DNA of 64,000 nucleotides from Macrostomum hystrix (Eukaryota; Platyhelminthes; Macrostomidae): NCBI GenBank assembly GCA_950097015.1, contig CATNEN010000007.1, positions 4,764,001-4,828,000 on the forward strand, written 5' to 3'. Below the pieces are notes generated by a model. The model was not told the origin of the DNA and searched no databases. It worked only from the letters and a program-made list of their open reading frames with translations. A program made the position numbers and the translations under genes. This document shows positions 45,105 to 57,869 of this stretch, one piece after another; positions within the stretch are counted from its first letter, which is position 1, and each line of letters opens with the position of its first letter.

Positions 45105-48100
45105 ACTCAGCCATGGAGAAATCAACAGCTTTGGTGGAAAGTGCCAAGAATTCTCTGCCAAGCTTTCTAACTGGAGGATTACATCCCAAAGGATTGCAAA
45201 CCTTGCCAGTTTCTTGCAAAAAAAGTTCTTCGAGCTAGGTAAAAATACTACACAATGCTATTCAATAAGTACCCAGAAAACAATATAAAAAGAAATATAT
45301 ATTTGTGGTTTGGCTAAACTAGTATTTTGTGGGTTAATTTTTTAACATATGTACAAAATTATCCACACATTAGAGCAACTGATATATATTAGTAGGTCCA
45401 TAAATCAGTGTCTAATAGAGTATTTAGGAATGTTAAGTTCCAGAAAGAAAACTTTCTTGTATCAACAACTACATTCATGGAATGGCTTTCTTATCGCAGG
45501 ATGACCACACTTAGTAAAATATAGGGAATTAGAAATGTTGAAAGCAAATTTTTGTTAGGTTCTATTGTTGGAGAATAGCAAATAAATAAGATTAAATTTC
45601 AACAGATAGAATCAAGGGACCTATTAAAGATTAATTATATTTATATAATTTTTAATTTATAGGATAAGCCTAGGCTAAAGGCATTTGTGGGTCCTATATA
45701 TCCTAATATATAGGAATATCATATAAAGTAGGACATAGTGATAGAAGAGGGGTTTTTTAGTTGGGTTAATTCTATATGAATAATAAATAGGATTAAGCTT
45801 CAATCAATAGAGGCATTAGGACATATTGGAAATTAATCTCAGTCCTATTTATTATATGGTGGTCTAAGGACTTTTGACTTTGTTAGGTATCTAAATATTT
45901 ATAAATCACAAACCAAGTCAATGATAAAAATTATAGCAAGAACTAAATTCTTATAATAAAACTTATGTTTTTGTTACTTTAAGCTCATACAATTTTTATA
46001 TATTTTCAAAAAGTTAAGTCTGACAATTTTTTAAATAAAAACTTAACTTGTATGACCAAACTTGTATTAGCTACTTTATATAAACATTTTTTGTTGAAGG
46101 TGTGGTAAGCTTCAACAGATGGTAGATAAAATAACCTTTTGTCTTTTTTGCATCTATGTCTACAACATAGGCCTAAAGTTTCAAGTTGATTAGAAAACTG
46201 GAAGTATTTTATAGGACTAAAGTTCAAGAATCCTTTTATTTTGAATCCTATGTGTATATAACTAGTTGAGAAAATATAGCTAAGTCTAGCTAGAAGAAAT
46301 TTTTTCTTTTTTGCCAAATTAGTTTTCAAGCTGACTCAAACTCACACAAACATGGTGATGTGTAATGTGACCTGGCAAGGGTCACAGACAAATGCTGATA
46401 TAGCTTTGCTAGGTTTTAAGTGCTGATGTGGATTTTGGGGGATAAAGTGCCATAGACATATCATAATTATGCCCATGCCCAACACCCGGCCGAACTGGCC
46501 AGGTGAAATGAGGGCCAAGCAAGGTTAGTTGCAAAAACCAATCAACCAAGCGCAAAAAATCAAAGGGGAGACCAAGGGACAAAAAAGGAAGGCGTGAGAA
46601 GAGGAAAAATGAGAGCAAACTAAGTCATAAATAGAGCAATGAAACGAACTGAGTCGTTAGTTCGTTTATCTATAGGCACTTTAGAAGTGCAGATTCAGTG
46701 CCAATGTAACTGAAAAAGCAAAAACAATAGCTGCCTAATAGAATACAAAGAATCTGAATGGTTAGTGCAATTAGTGTAATAGTGTAGTTTTCAATAAGTG
46801 AGCCCAGGCAATGCTTTTCTGAGATAGTATAAGAAGTTTAATTGTAAAGTTCTTCAGAAGTAATGATGCTGTTCCCTTTGTCAGCTAAAGTGAATGGCGG
46901 GATAAGAGTACTTGAGACTAGCTAAATACGTAAGATGACGAAGTTGTAAGATGACGAAGTGTCTAGGATCCCTCCGTAACAGTCGGTCGCGCAAAAAAAT
47001 ATTTAAATTTCTGCGTCGCTTTAACAACGCTATTGTTTCTGTTATTCTTATTTAGGCAACTAAAAGAAAAAAGAGCATGCAAGTGTACATTCATAATATT
47101 TTTTCCGATAATTGTATTAACTAACGTCTATAAAAACTATTCTGATTACTTTTTCTGATAGACCTACTTTTTATTTTGAATATTAGTGTATTGACGAAAC
47201 GGGATCCATAATCCGATATAGAGCCTACTTTTTTGGTTTTTCTCTCTTTTGAATTATCTACGCGATGCTTCTTTACATTTAAAACTACTGTTTACTTGTT
47301 CACGGAGCATGAAGAGGGCCATCCCGGCCACACGAGGAAAGCTTTGAATCGTGGTGTCTGTTATAATTCTTGCTCAGTTACTCCGTGAAATCGCGCGTCA
47401 CATCATTAGACCATTATAGGGTAGTAGGGGGTGGGGTCCTCTAAAATGATTTTTAGAGAATGAAATACCGCGTGAGCTGATGGAATGTGATAATGGGCCT
47501 CTTTGTCGTCAGATTGCCAAATGTTGAGAGAACATTTGAGCCGCAGGTTTCTGAATTCAAGAGGAAAAGTGTACACATGATTGCTTAATTCACAAATGTT
47601 CTTGCTCGTGCATCACACGATATTTATAAGCAGTAAAATAAAGTTTGTGAAATGTACTTCACATCAGAAAAATGTGATAAGACGGTGCAAAGAGGAAAGA
47701 ACGAAATTATGAACTGGCCGAAATGAATTATCAAAATTATGTTAGGTACTTGATACTTCAATCATAATCATTTGCACTGACAATCATGAAAAGTTTCGAT
47801 TTCTTTTTTATTCAGTTTTTGGACATTGTTTCTTTTTTAAGGCGCTATGCCACTACGCTAAGTTATGCTATAAAATATACAGTTTTAGAAATTACGAGCT
47901 GGCATTTGTCAGCTACAAAAAATTTAAAAGGCACATTTGATCCAAGTAAGACCTGATTTAAGAGCACTGAATAAGCATTCACGAACGAAATTCACCTCTA
48001 AGCCATGGCGAGCTTGATATTAGCAGGCCAACCGGCTAGTATTTTGAGAGCTTAATTGTTTGCTGAAGAGTTCCATGTCTTCAAACAGCTAGATCTCAGT

Positions 48101-48157
48101 TTTCAGTCGAAAGTGTATTGAACTTTTAAACTAATTACATAACTCTCCCATGCAGTC
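45105..48157. other. AT-rich intergenic DNA
   Basis: No gene was recognised over 3 kb. Short frames at 46006-46618 (minus) have no support. Repeated TTAGGACAT/AGGTCCTAT-like words near 45600-45860 are not a clear array. Confidence 0.5.
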
Positions 48158-50539
48158 CTAATCTTTGCCTGCCAGCTTGACCTCGGTATCGTCCTCCCAC
48201 TCGATAGCAAGCCTGATGCCTCGCATCTTTCGCATGGTCTGCCTGGCGTGTTCGGTGCTGTTGCGAGCTCCGTACAGGCAATAGATGGTCATGCCCAGCG
48301 TCATCCACACCAGGAATCGAATCCAGGTACTGCTGGGCAGTGCCATCATCAAATAGACATTGACAAACACTGACAGGCAGGGTACGAAGGGTACGGCGGG
48401 CACTTTGAATGCGACTGGCTTGGCGTTCTCCGGTTGTCTTTGGAGGCTCAATACCAAAATGAGGCAGGCTAGCAAGCTGAGCAGGGTTGGTATCAGCACC
48501 GCAGGCTGCTGCATTCTGTCCGGGTAGTTCTCGGTTAGAAAGGCAAGCAAGGTTGCTGCGCCTAAAAACAGGAGGGTGTTGCGCCTGTTGATGCTCTCAG
48601 AGAAGCGCGTCGGCATCTTGCTCTGTGGTTTAAACGACAGTCGCAGGTATTCAATCCAGGTCATGCGCCGATGCTCAAGCAGGTGCGTTGACAGATCAGA
48701 CAATCCACCGGTGCGAGGCTCACGGACTAGGATAACGTCGGCTTCGTCGGGCATGTCGCTTGACTGCTGTTGCCTCTGTCTGCCAAACCTGCTTAACGAT
48801 ATTAAAAACATTGAAGTCAGGTACAATTTCTCATCTTTCACTGTGCCTTGTAGGTTGGCCCTCAAGGGCGACAACGGCAAGACCCAAGCGTTCTCTCCGC
48901 GGCTGCACCTGAAATTAATGGGCCTCGCCTCGGAATCCAGTCCAGGAGCCTTGGTGCATGAGGCAAACGCGTTAGACTCAGCCCCAGCTAAAGGAGTTTG
49001 CACGGAGTTGTAATTGATCCACTCACCTGTCCGATTCCAGCTTCTGCTGATGCTTATAGGCCACAACCCGGATGTCCACAGAGCCGGGTGGCTCTACCGG
49101 TTCCGGGTGTCGCAGATCGTCCTGATTGCCACGAAGGATAAGCACAGAGAGCGCCACCAGGGTGTAGGCGAGCAGGGTGCCGATGGACATCATGTCCACC
49201 AACTCCTTCAGCTCGAACATGCAGGCCATGATGGCCGATAGGAGGCCGGTCACGAGAGTCGCTACAACCGGAGTCGACAAGCGCTTGTTGACGCTGGCCA
49301 GGCCGCGGAACAGCAGCCCGTCCGAGGCCATCGCGTACACAATCCTAGGCAGGGGGAACATGGCACCGAGAAGGCTGGTTGACAGTGCGCAGACGGCGCC
49401 AACCGCTATAATGTAGTTGGCAACTTGCCAGCCCTGGGCAGCGAACGCAGCCGGTAGGGGCGCCAGAGGGTCCAGGGCGAAGTAGGGCTGGATCAGTGTG
49501 AGCACCGTGCTCAAAGAGAAATAGGCGGCAAAACAGATGGTCAGGCTGATGATGATGCTCACCGGGATGGCCCTCTGCGGATTTTTGGCCTCCTCGCCTG
49601 TCGTAGCAATCGCATCGAAGCCCACGAAGGCGTAGAAGCAGGTGCCGGCTCCGGAGACGATGCTGCGAGCACCGAACGGCAGGAAGCCGCCAGCGCCGAT
49701 GCGTGAAGCGGCATACGTGACGTTCGCAAAAACGACTGTGCCGTTAGGCCCCGGCCGGATGCGCCAGTTGTTGAGGTCGGCTAGCCAGCTGCCAGCGATC
49801 ACCACTGTGCCGAGGACGATCAGATTCACCAAAGTGAACACCTTAGTTACCCATGCGGATTCTTTCACTCCGAAGGCTATGATTAGCGTCAGCAGGAGGA
49901 CCACGCCGAATGCAAAGAAGTCAGGATATTCGGCGATGCCAGGCACGGACATTGTCAGGTGTTGGCGAAAGACGCCAATGACGCGGCCGCCGAGCAGACT
50001 GTCGAAGTTCTGCGACCAAGCACGAGCAACGCTAGCTGTGCCGATGGCGTACTCGAGGATCAGGTTCCATCCAATGATGAAGGCCATCAGCTCACCAACT
50101 GTCACGTAGCTGTAGACATAGGCGGAGCCGGACTTTGGCACTCGAGCGCCGAATTCGGCGTAACACAGACCAGCGAGCACCTGGAATGTGAGTGCATGGG
50201 CGAATTTAAAAATATATTTGAAAATAGAGCAGGGAACATTCGGCATTCGGTGAGCAGCGAATTTCGCACCGAGGCTGCGGCGGCCACAAGGAAAGAGGCG
50301 ATCACAGCCGGTCCGGTGGTCTTCTGGGCCACCTCGCCTGCTATGACGTAAACCCCGGCGCCCAGTGTAGAACCGACTCCCAGGGCGACGAGGTCAAGCG
50401 TGCCCAGACAGCGGGCCAGCTTGGTGTCGGTCAGGTGAGCTTCGTCCACCGTTTTCTTGCGCGTTACTACGCTGAGCAGCAGAGTGGCATAGTAGCTACA
50501 GAAGGCGCCACTCGACTGTGATGAGGCGGTCGGCGACAT
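48158..50539 (-). CDS. Cationic amino acid transporter (SLC7A1-4/CAT type), three exons
   Basis: Exons 50539-50270, 50180-49027 and 48788-48158 (introns of 89 and 238 bp, phases 0 and 2) give 684 residues, close to the CAT family length. Conserved blocks in order: [105 protein letters not shown] and [20 protein letters not shown]. About 14 membrane segments are expected. Such carriers take up arginine, lysine and ornithine at the plasma membrane. An ATG ten codons further upstream lies behind an acceptor-like TTGTTCTGTAG (ending at 50548), so the start was placed at 50539. The C-terminal tail is acidic and hydrophilic. The exact substrate cannot be read from sequence. Confidence 0.9.
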
Positions 50540-50555
50540 CTGGTATCCTACAGAA
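50540..50555 (-). promoter_or_regulatory. Splice acceptor just before the transporter start codon
   Basis: TTGTTCTGTAG on the minus strand leaves only eight bases (GATACCAG) before the ATG. It is either the end of an untranslated first intron or a spliced-leader site. Confidence 0.45.
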
Positions 50556-50837
50556 CAAAATAAGCTCAATTAGTCTCTTATGCTAACTTTGCATTTTACC
50601 GTATTGTATTTTGTATTCTCTCATTCGTTGTGAAGACGCTATTGTCTTTTGTGTAACTTTTTCTCAAAAAGTTTTCGAGTTCGGTCCTGGAAGCAGGAGA
50701 ATGGCATTGCTTCAGGAAACAGTCGTGACCTGACAGAAACTCATTGCTTCAATCCCCTAATGAATGTTGAGTACAGTGTCTGTACTTGCATGAGATTGCA
50801 GCAATTACCTAGGTCAATTGGTCTCACTGTCCTTCAA

Positions 50838-50910
50838 GCCGCGATAGCTCAGTTGGGAGAGCGTTAGACTGAAGATCTAAAGGTCCCTGGTTCGATCCCG
50901 GGTCGCGGCA
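50838..50910 (+). tRNA. trnF-GAA: tRNA-Phe (GAA)
   Basis: 73 nt. Acceptor arm GCCGCGA pairs with TCGCGGC. The D arm is GCTCAGTTGGGAGAGC, the anticodon GAA is at 50871-50873 in loop CTGAAGA, and the T arm is CCTGG/TTCGATC/CCGGG. A T-run terminator (ATTTTTTT) follows at once. It reads phenylalanine codons and is identical to the gene at 55323. Confidence 0.98.
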
Positions 50911-52490
50911 ATTTTTTTATTTCGAAACTTTTTTCTCGCAAATTAATATAAACTTTATTCAGCATAGCTATTGTCCTGGCTGTCAATGCAAAGCACGACT
51001 TACTAGAAAGCATGAGTAGATGACTGTACTGTTATATAATGTTGCATGTAACTGCTTTCAGACCAAGTGGATTGAGGATAGATCAGCACAAACTCCCAGA
51101 CATCAGCAACCTCGTGATAATTTACGCCAATTACTCTTGCTGTAAATATGAAGTTTGACCAAAGGATTTCGAGCCCAAACTATGCTGTAAAATTTGCCGA
51201 TATGTTGCGTAAAATATAAAACGGAATATATTATCAGCGAAACAAGTGGGCCACTGAGTTGTGTTCTAAAGCGTGAAAACTTCCTTTTGCCTAATCGACC
51301 ATGAATTTTATTTTTTTTTAATCAAAATTAATTAAAGCAGCTTGTACTTTTGCCAGCGACTACGTCAAAGAAATGATTGCAACGTGCAGCATATTACTAT
51401 TTTTTACTCGTATTAAGAAGTCGATAAGAAATTAACAAATTTTCCTTTTAATGTCCGCCGACATTAACTGGTTTCAGTGAGCCACACCTAAAAAACTCAA
51501 TCCAAAATGCTGAGCACCTGGAACTCGAGAAAAGCGAACTCTCGATCAAACAAGTACCGACCTGTAATTTATTCCCCATTGGCAAGTCGCGCAAATTAAT
51601 ATTCAAAAGCACGACTTGGTGCATGGCGTGATTTTTCAATTAACATAATTGACAGTTTGGCTCAGAATGAGACCGAACTTCAGTCACCTTCACTCACTCC
51701 CGAATGTAGGCTTGCTTTCATGTACTTGGTTAAAGTGTTATTAATGGTTTATAGCTTTCAATACTTTTCTGCTTTTTAAGCATCCTTATTCTTAATTTCT
51801 GTGATTGTCAGCTGAGAACTCAGAGATTCTCAGAGAAATCTGGTTGTCTTGCCACCGCATCAACATGAAAGCATATTCTCATAGGAATATGGACTGACGG
51901 AATAAATGGCTGGTATAACAGGCTATACTTGAACTCACAATTATTCGCTAGTTCACAAACCGATGTTGACGCTCTTCTCTTGCTATACCAAGTTTGTTAC
52001 GCTCGTAAGTTAAAGTCGCGCTTTGGTATATCGAAAGATGTCACGGAGATGTTTCTGCTATGCAAATGGCCGATGCTGGCTCGCACTGAAACTGCTGGGC
52101 TTTTATTCAATCTATGCTAAGGTTCATGCTAATTCGATTAATCTGCAGAATGCAACTGCTGCATGGACTATATATTGAGCCAGCTCTCAGCCAATTAGAA
52201 CTGGGCATTGCGGCTGAGACTGGGGTGTTTTGAAAGTGCATACATTTTGAAAGTCAACCCTTTCTGTACGCCTTCTGCATGCAGTGCTAATTCTCAATTT
52301 TAATACCGCGTTTGTATACCTATAGGTGGGGACTCAGAAAAATTCCGAAGGTGCTGAAAGATAATGATCGCAAATGTGTAAAAACATTACATCTCATAGG
52401 TGCAGATCGGTGATGATGTCCCACGTACTGCCGAATGGATCTTGAGCTGCAACAAAGCACACTCCTGCCCGCTAATGTTTCTCTGTACCA
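50911..52490. other. AT-rich intergenic DNA
   Basis: No gene or array was seen. Short frames at 51448-52120 have no support. Confidence 0.5.
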
Positions 52491-52496
52491 CATCTT

Positions 52497-54360
52497 CTGT
52501 TACCACTCCCCTCCTGTTACCACTCCCCTCCTGTTACCACTCATCTCCTGTTACCACTCCCCTCCTGTTATCACTCCCCTCCTGTTACCACTCCCCTCCT
52601 GTTACCACTCATCTCCTGTTACCACTCCCCTCCTGTTATCACTCCCCTCCTGTTACCACTCCCCTCCTGTTACCACTCCCCTCCTGTTATCACTCCCCTC
52701 CTGTTATCACTCCCCTCCTGTTACCACTCCCCTCCTGTTACCACTCATCTCCTGTTACCACTCCCCTTCTGTTACCACTCATCTCCTGTTACCACTCCCC
52801 TCCTGTTATCACTCCCCTCCTGTTATCACTCCCCTCCTGTTACCACTCATCTCCTGTTACCACTCCCCTCCTGTTACCACTCCCCTCCTGTTAACACTCC
52901 CCTCCTGTTACCACTCCCCTCCTGTTATCACTCCCCTCCTGTTATCACTCCCCTAGCTCCTGTTACCACTCCCCTCCTGTTATCACTCCCCTAGCTCCTG
53001 TTACCACTCCCCTCCTGTTACCACTCCCCTCCTGTTACCACTCCCCTCCTGTTATCACTCCCCTAGCTCCTGTTACCACTCCCCTCCTGTTATCACTCCC
53101 CTAGCTCCTGTTACCACTCATCTCCTGTTACCACACCCCTCCTGTTATCACTCCCCTAGCTCCTGTTACCACTCATCTCCTGTTACCACTCCCCTCCTGT
53201 TATCACTCCCCTAGCTCCTGTTACCACTCATCTCCTGTTACCACTCCCCTCCTGTTATCACTCCCCTAGCTCCTGTTACCACTCATCTCCTGTTACCACT
53301 CCCCTCCTGTTATCACTCCCCTCCTGTTATCACTCCCCTCCTGTTATCACTCCCCTCCTGTTATCACTCCCCTCCTGTTATCACTCCCCTCCTGTTACCA
53401 CTCCCCTCCTGTTACCACTCCCCTCCTGTTACCACTTCCCACCTGTTACCACTACCCTCCTGTTACCACTCCCCTCCTGTTACCACTCCCCTCCTGTTAT
53501 CACTCCCCTCCTGTTATCACTCCCCTAGCTCCTGTTACCACTCCCCTCCTGTTATCACTCCCCTCCTGTTACCACTCCCCTCCTGTTACCACTTCCCACC
53601 TGTTACCACTACCCTCCTGTTACCACTCCCCTCCTGTTACCACTCCCCTCCTGTTATCACTCCCCTCCTGTTATCACTCCCCTAGCTCCTGTTACCACTC
53701 CCCTCCTGTTATCACTCCCCTCCTGTTATCACTCCCCTCCTGTTACCACTCCCCTCCTGTTATCACTCCCCTCCTGTTACCACTCATCTCCTGTTACCAC
53801 TCCCCTCCTGTTACCACTCCCCTCCTGTTATCACTCCCCTCCTGTTACCACTCCCCTCCTGTTATCACTCCCCTCCTGTTATCACTCCCCTCCTGTTATC
53901 ACTCCCCTCCTGTTACCACTCCCATCCTGTTACCACTCCCCTCCTGTTATCACTCCCCTCCTGTTATCACTCCCCTCCTGTTACCACTCCCCTCCTGTTA
54001 TCACTCCCCTCCTGTTACCACTCCCCTCCTGTTATCACTCCCCTCCTGTTATCACTCCCCTCCTGTTACGACTCCCCTCCTGTTACCACTTCCCACCTGT
54101 TACCACTACCCTCCTGTTACCACTCCCCTAGCTCCTGTTACCACTCCCCTCCTGTTATCACTTCCCTCCTGTTACCACTCCCCTCCTGTTACCACTACCC
54201 TCCTGTTACCACTCCCCTAGCTCCTGTTACCACTCCCCTCCTGTTACCACTCCCCTCCTGTTACCACTTCCCTCCTCCTGTACCCCACTCCCCTCCTGTA
54301 CCACAATCTTCGTCCTGTACTCCACGCCCTCCTCCCGTACCACTCCCCCCTCCTGCTTCT
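52497..54360. repeat. 17-bp minisatellite (about 108 units)
   Basis: Unit CTCCTGTTACCACTCCC, with common variants TTATCACT and ACTCAT and a four-base insertion TAGC in some units. Variant units recur in order (for example TTATCACTCCCCTAGCTCC), showing higher-order amplification. The strand is strongly biased: the plus strand is almost purine-free in places, so triplex or other non-B DNA is possible. Confidence 0.95.
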
Positions 54361-55322
54361 GAAAAACTATCCACTCCCGTAGCCACTTCCACTGTCTCCT
54401 TTATTAGCTAAAGCCGTGTTTTGATCCGAAAACCATCTCACTTTTAGCTATTAAGCTCCCTAGAAAAAAATGAAGAACTGGTGGATTAGTCGGCAGTTGG
54501 TTCTTCGTCATATACTCAAACAGTCAGTATGCCATGCTAACTTTGTATATACTGACTGACAAAAAAACTGGCTACAGCTGATTCTTATATGAATATCAAA
54601 GTAGCAGTAATTTGCGTTTCTGAGTTCTTAATCAATAATCAATTAGAGATTGGCTTTTTTGGAGCGGACGAGAATTAATAAGAAAGCGAAAATTAAAATA
54701 TTTCAACTGATCCAAAGTCACGCCATATCCGTCTGTCGACTGTTTTATGTTCTCTCAAAGTAGAAGAAATTTATCTTTCGCACGACGCGGTAAAGCATTG
54801 ACTACTAAATGCTAGTAGGTGTATTTAGTATTTAATAGTCACTGCATATTCGATAAATCAATATACTAGCTCGTTTTTTAATTACAGCTAAACCGTTAAC
54901 ACTCACGGAGAAGTTATAAATTAAAGCAATATAGATGTGTGGCTACGGCTAACATTGTGAAAATTAGTAATTAATTAAAATATAAACAGTACATACGTTA
55001 TACTTTTATTACTTTAGATAGCTTAGCATTCAACATTTCTGTTTTAATTAACAATCCGGCGGAATTAATTTCCACCGCTCAAATTTTTTCACCTGCAGTT
55101 TATTAATAGTATACACAAGGAAGGCTTATTCGTCAATTAATTATATAAGTTATATGCTTTTACAAAATAAGAATCATCAAGTAAAGATTCAAGTTATTTT
55201 ATTAGTTTTTGTGTTTTTTAAAGATAACTATGCTTTTGTCCATTTGTGTATCTGTACAATTCTTTAGCAAGAAAAGCATATGTTGTTAGTATAAGTACAG
55301 ATTTTACCCCACCGGATAGCAA
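54361..55322. other. AT-rich intergenic DNA
   Basis: No gene was seen between the 17-bp array and the second tRNA. Confidence 0.5.
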
Positions 55323-55395
55323 GCCGCGATAGCTCAGTTGGGAGAGCGTTAGACTGAAGATCTAAAGGTCCCTGGTTCGATCCCGGGTCGCGGCA
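55323..55395 (+). tRNA. trnF-GAA: tRNA-Phe (GAA), second copy
   Basis: Identical to 50838-50910 over all 73 nt; anticodon GAA at 55356-55358. Flanks differ, apart from a shared CAAG/TAGCAAG-like lead-in and a weak TTTTG terminator, so this is a dispersed gene copy and not part of a large duplication. Confidence 0.98.
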
Positions 55396-55991
55396 AATTT
55401 TGTAAAAAAATATTTTTCTTGCATTTGGAAAGCTTTCTTAAAAATAAGAGTAGTTGGTACAACTGCTTCATCTAAATTTTTATGTTCTATGCACTTCTTG
55501 TAAACGAAATCCAACAGACATTTTTAATATTAAATCGTGTGTAATTTAAGTTTTTTAGTTTTAGTAAAATAAAAATGCAGTCGATGCATTTTGCCGCTAA
55601 AGAAAGAAATAAACAATTATATACAAAGGACTGTTCCATTTATGCTGAAAAACATGCGCATTATATTCACCGATATGTACCGAAAAACACAACTTTCAAT
55701 AATCAAACTTTATAAAAGTGTAACAACTTGGTGTTAGGTTTACTTGTTGCTCATTTAAAAAGAGTCACTAAAAAGAAGTATACCTGCTAACCTAGGAATC
55801 CGTGCCTACGAGTATTATTTGCGAACTGGACTAAGGAAAGTTTTATATATTTTATGCTCTCACCTTTAAAAAATGGAAATTGCATGCCGAAGCAACCTAC
55901 GATCGCCTACTGTTAGTAAACGAATGCAAGTTTTTTGCAAAATATGGCGGAAGATGATAAATTACCAGTCCTCGTCGAGCTACGCAATGAA
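55396..55991. other. AT-rich intergenic DNA
   Basis: No gene was seen. It holds the 3' flank of the membrane protein gene on the minus strand. Confidence 0.45.
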
Positions 55992-57869
55992 TTAGCCAAA
56001 CATTCGAATAAACAGACCCTGCTTCTCCTGGCTGAGCCGATCGGACAGTCGTTTGCGACGAATGCGTCGTTGCACAAGCTCAATAATGGTGCCAAACAGG
56101 CAGATCACCAACGCAAAGCCGGCCAGACCGACTCGAAGCCACACGGCGAACTTGCTAGCCTCCCATAAAAACTTGGACGGCTGACAGGAGATAATAGGGC
56201 TCGGATTCTCTGCGTGAAATCAATGCGAATAAAAAATGCGCGAGAAAGTAGAATGTATATAATAGTGCCAAAACTACGGTATAGCAACCTTCTAAATTTC
56301 TACGTTTTTCAGACTTTGAAATTAGAGGTCGTGATACAACTTTTTCCGGGAGTAAACCTGTACATCTGACCAAGTGGTTCATTTATATTGAGCAATTAAT
56401 TTTCTTTCAATCTCTGCAATTCTAACAAAGCACATTACTGAAAACTGTGTACCGGCTAGGACAACGTAGACTTGACTGGCCAGCAGCAGGGCGTAGGTGC
56501 CGGACAGCGGCAGAAACAGCAGCGCCACAATGAGTCTGCGCCGCTCCCACAGGTCGATGTCGTACTCGGATCGCCGCACTGGCCTGTAGAAACGCCACAC
56601 ACCGGCCACGAATCGCCTCAAAGTCGACGTCAGGGATCGATTCGGTGACCTGCCAGGATCTGCGCGCAGCAGCTTCAGCTGCGGCAGCCCCAGCTGCATG
56701 ATCGACCAGGCCAGCAGGTCGAAATCCATTGAGTAGCAGCGATCAGCTTCGCCAGCTTCTTGACAATCGGCCTGCGTGACGGTGGAGGCGCCAAATATCG
56801 AACGTGCTGGCAGACGCTCCTTGATGATGGAGGATCCAGCGGTTGTGACTAGTGTGACGGTCGAAGTGCAGTTGGACTCTCGCTTCTGCTCCAGCGGATG
56901 CCGGTGCCCGGTCAGAATCGCCGACTCCGCCTTGACTTGGGCTTGCGTGAGGAAATGCTGTTGCCTCCGCCTGTTCATGGTAGCGCTCAGGCAGAGGGTG
57001 TCCCTGTGTTCCAGGCAGTTAGTGCATGTTTCACCTTCCGTTCCAGCTATCCGGCGCTGCCTACACCTACTTCACAGGACACCCCGGACGCAGTCCCCAG
57101 ACCCACCCCTTGACATCCCGCACGCACCTGACACACCCTGACACCCCGGACGCAGTCCCCAGACCCACCCCTTGACATCCCGCACGCACCTGACACACCC
57201 TGACACCCCGGACGCAGTCCCCAGACCCACCCCTTGACATCCCGCACGCACCTGAAACACTCCCTGAACCCCTGACGCAGTCACCTGACCCACTCCTTGA
57301 CAACCCAGACGCAGTCACCTGACCCCCTCGCTGACACCCCGGACGCAGTCCCCTGACCCATTTCCTGACACCCCAGACGCAGTCCCCTGACTCACTCGTT
57401 GACACCCCGGACGCAGTCACCTGACCCACTTCCTGACACCCCGGACGCAGTCCCCTGACCCCCTCGCTGACACCCCGGACGCAGACACATGACCCCCTCG
57501 CTGACACCCCGGACGCAGTCACCTGACCCTGGCGGCAGCGAGAGGCGCGCAGCCGATAATCGCGGTGACGCCAGCGCTCAAGAGGTTGCGGGCCAGCTCT
57601 GTGGGGCAGCCGTGCCCGACGCTGGCGGCCAAGCCGAGCCCGGCGGCGATACATTCAACGATGCCGATGGCAACTCCTCCCAGGAAGGTCAGCAGGCCGA
57701 TAAAGATGGTAGCAGGGCTTTCGCCGCTATTCTGTTCTTCGTCGTCGCTATCCTCACTGGCGGTGCTGTGCCGGCCCGTGTAGCGGCGCGAGGTCTCTGA
57801 CTGGTTAGCCTCGGCGCTGGCATGGTTGTGAGCCAGCCGAATGGCAGCGTTGGTTCGAACTCGGACCAT
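55992..57869 (-). CDS. Uncharacterised multi-pass membrane protein (predicted three exons)
   Basis: Predicted exons 57869-57528, 57005-56453 and 56209-55992 keep phase (0, then 1) and give 370 residues. I do not recognise the family. The N-terminus is hydrophilic with an acidic stretch (SEDSDDEEQ, near 40-48). A Gly/Ala-rich hydrophobic region follows (IFIGLLTFLGGVAIGIVECI and LLSAGVTAIIGCAPLAAA), then a polar middle. Two further membrane segments are LIVALLFLPLSGTYALLLAS and WLRVGLAGFALVICLFGTII, and the tail is basic (VQRRIRRKRLSDR). The last intron (56210-56452) is convincing: G|GTACAC to CACGCAG|AG. The first (57006-57527) is less certain because its donor lies in minisatellite DNA, although ACTAAC precedes its acceptor. 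Exon 1 could belong to another transcript. Confidence 0.55.
57080..57525. repeat. Minisatellite in predicted intron
   Basis: Units of about 29 and 59 bp built on ACACCCCGGACGCAGTC with CCCTGACCCACT-type or CTTGACATCCCGCACGCACC-type linkers. GC-rich. It runs right up to the end of predicted exon 1 of the membrane protein gene. Confidence 0.9.

Noticed and set aside
48576-50351. Plus-strand frames opposite the transporter
   Set aside because: Shadows of the minus-strand exons, with no family match.
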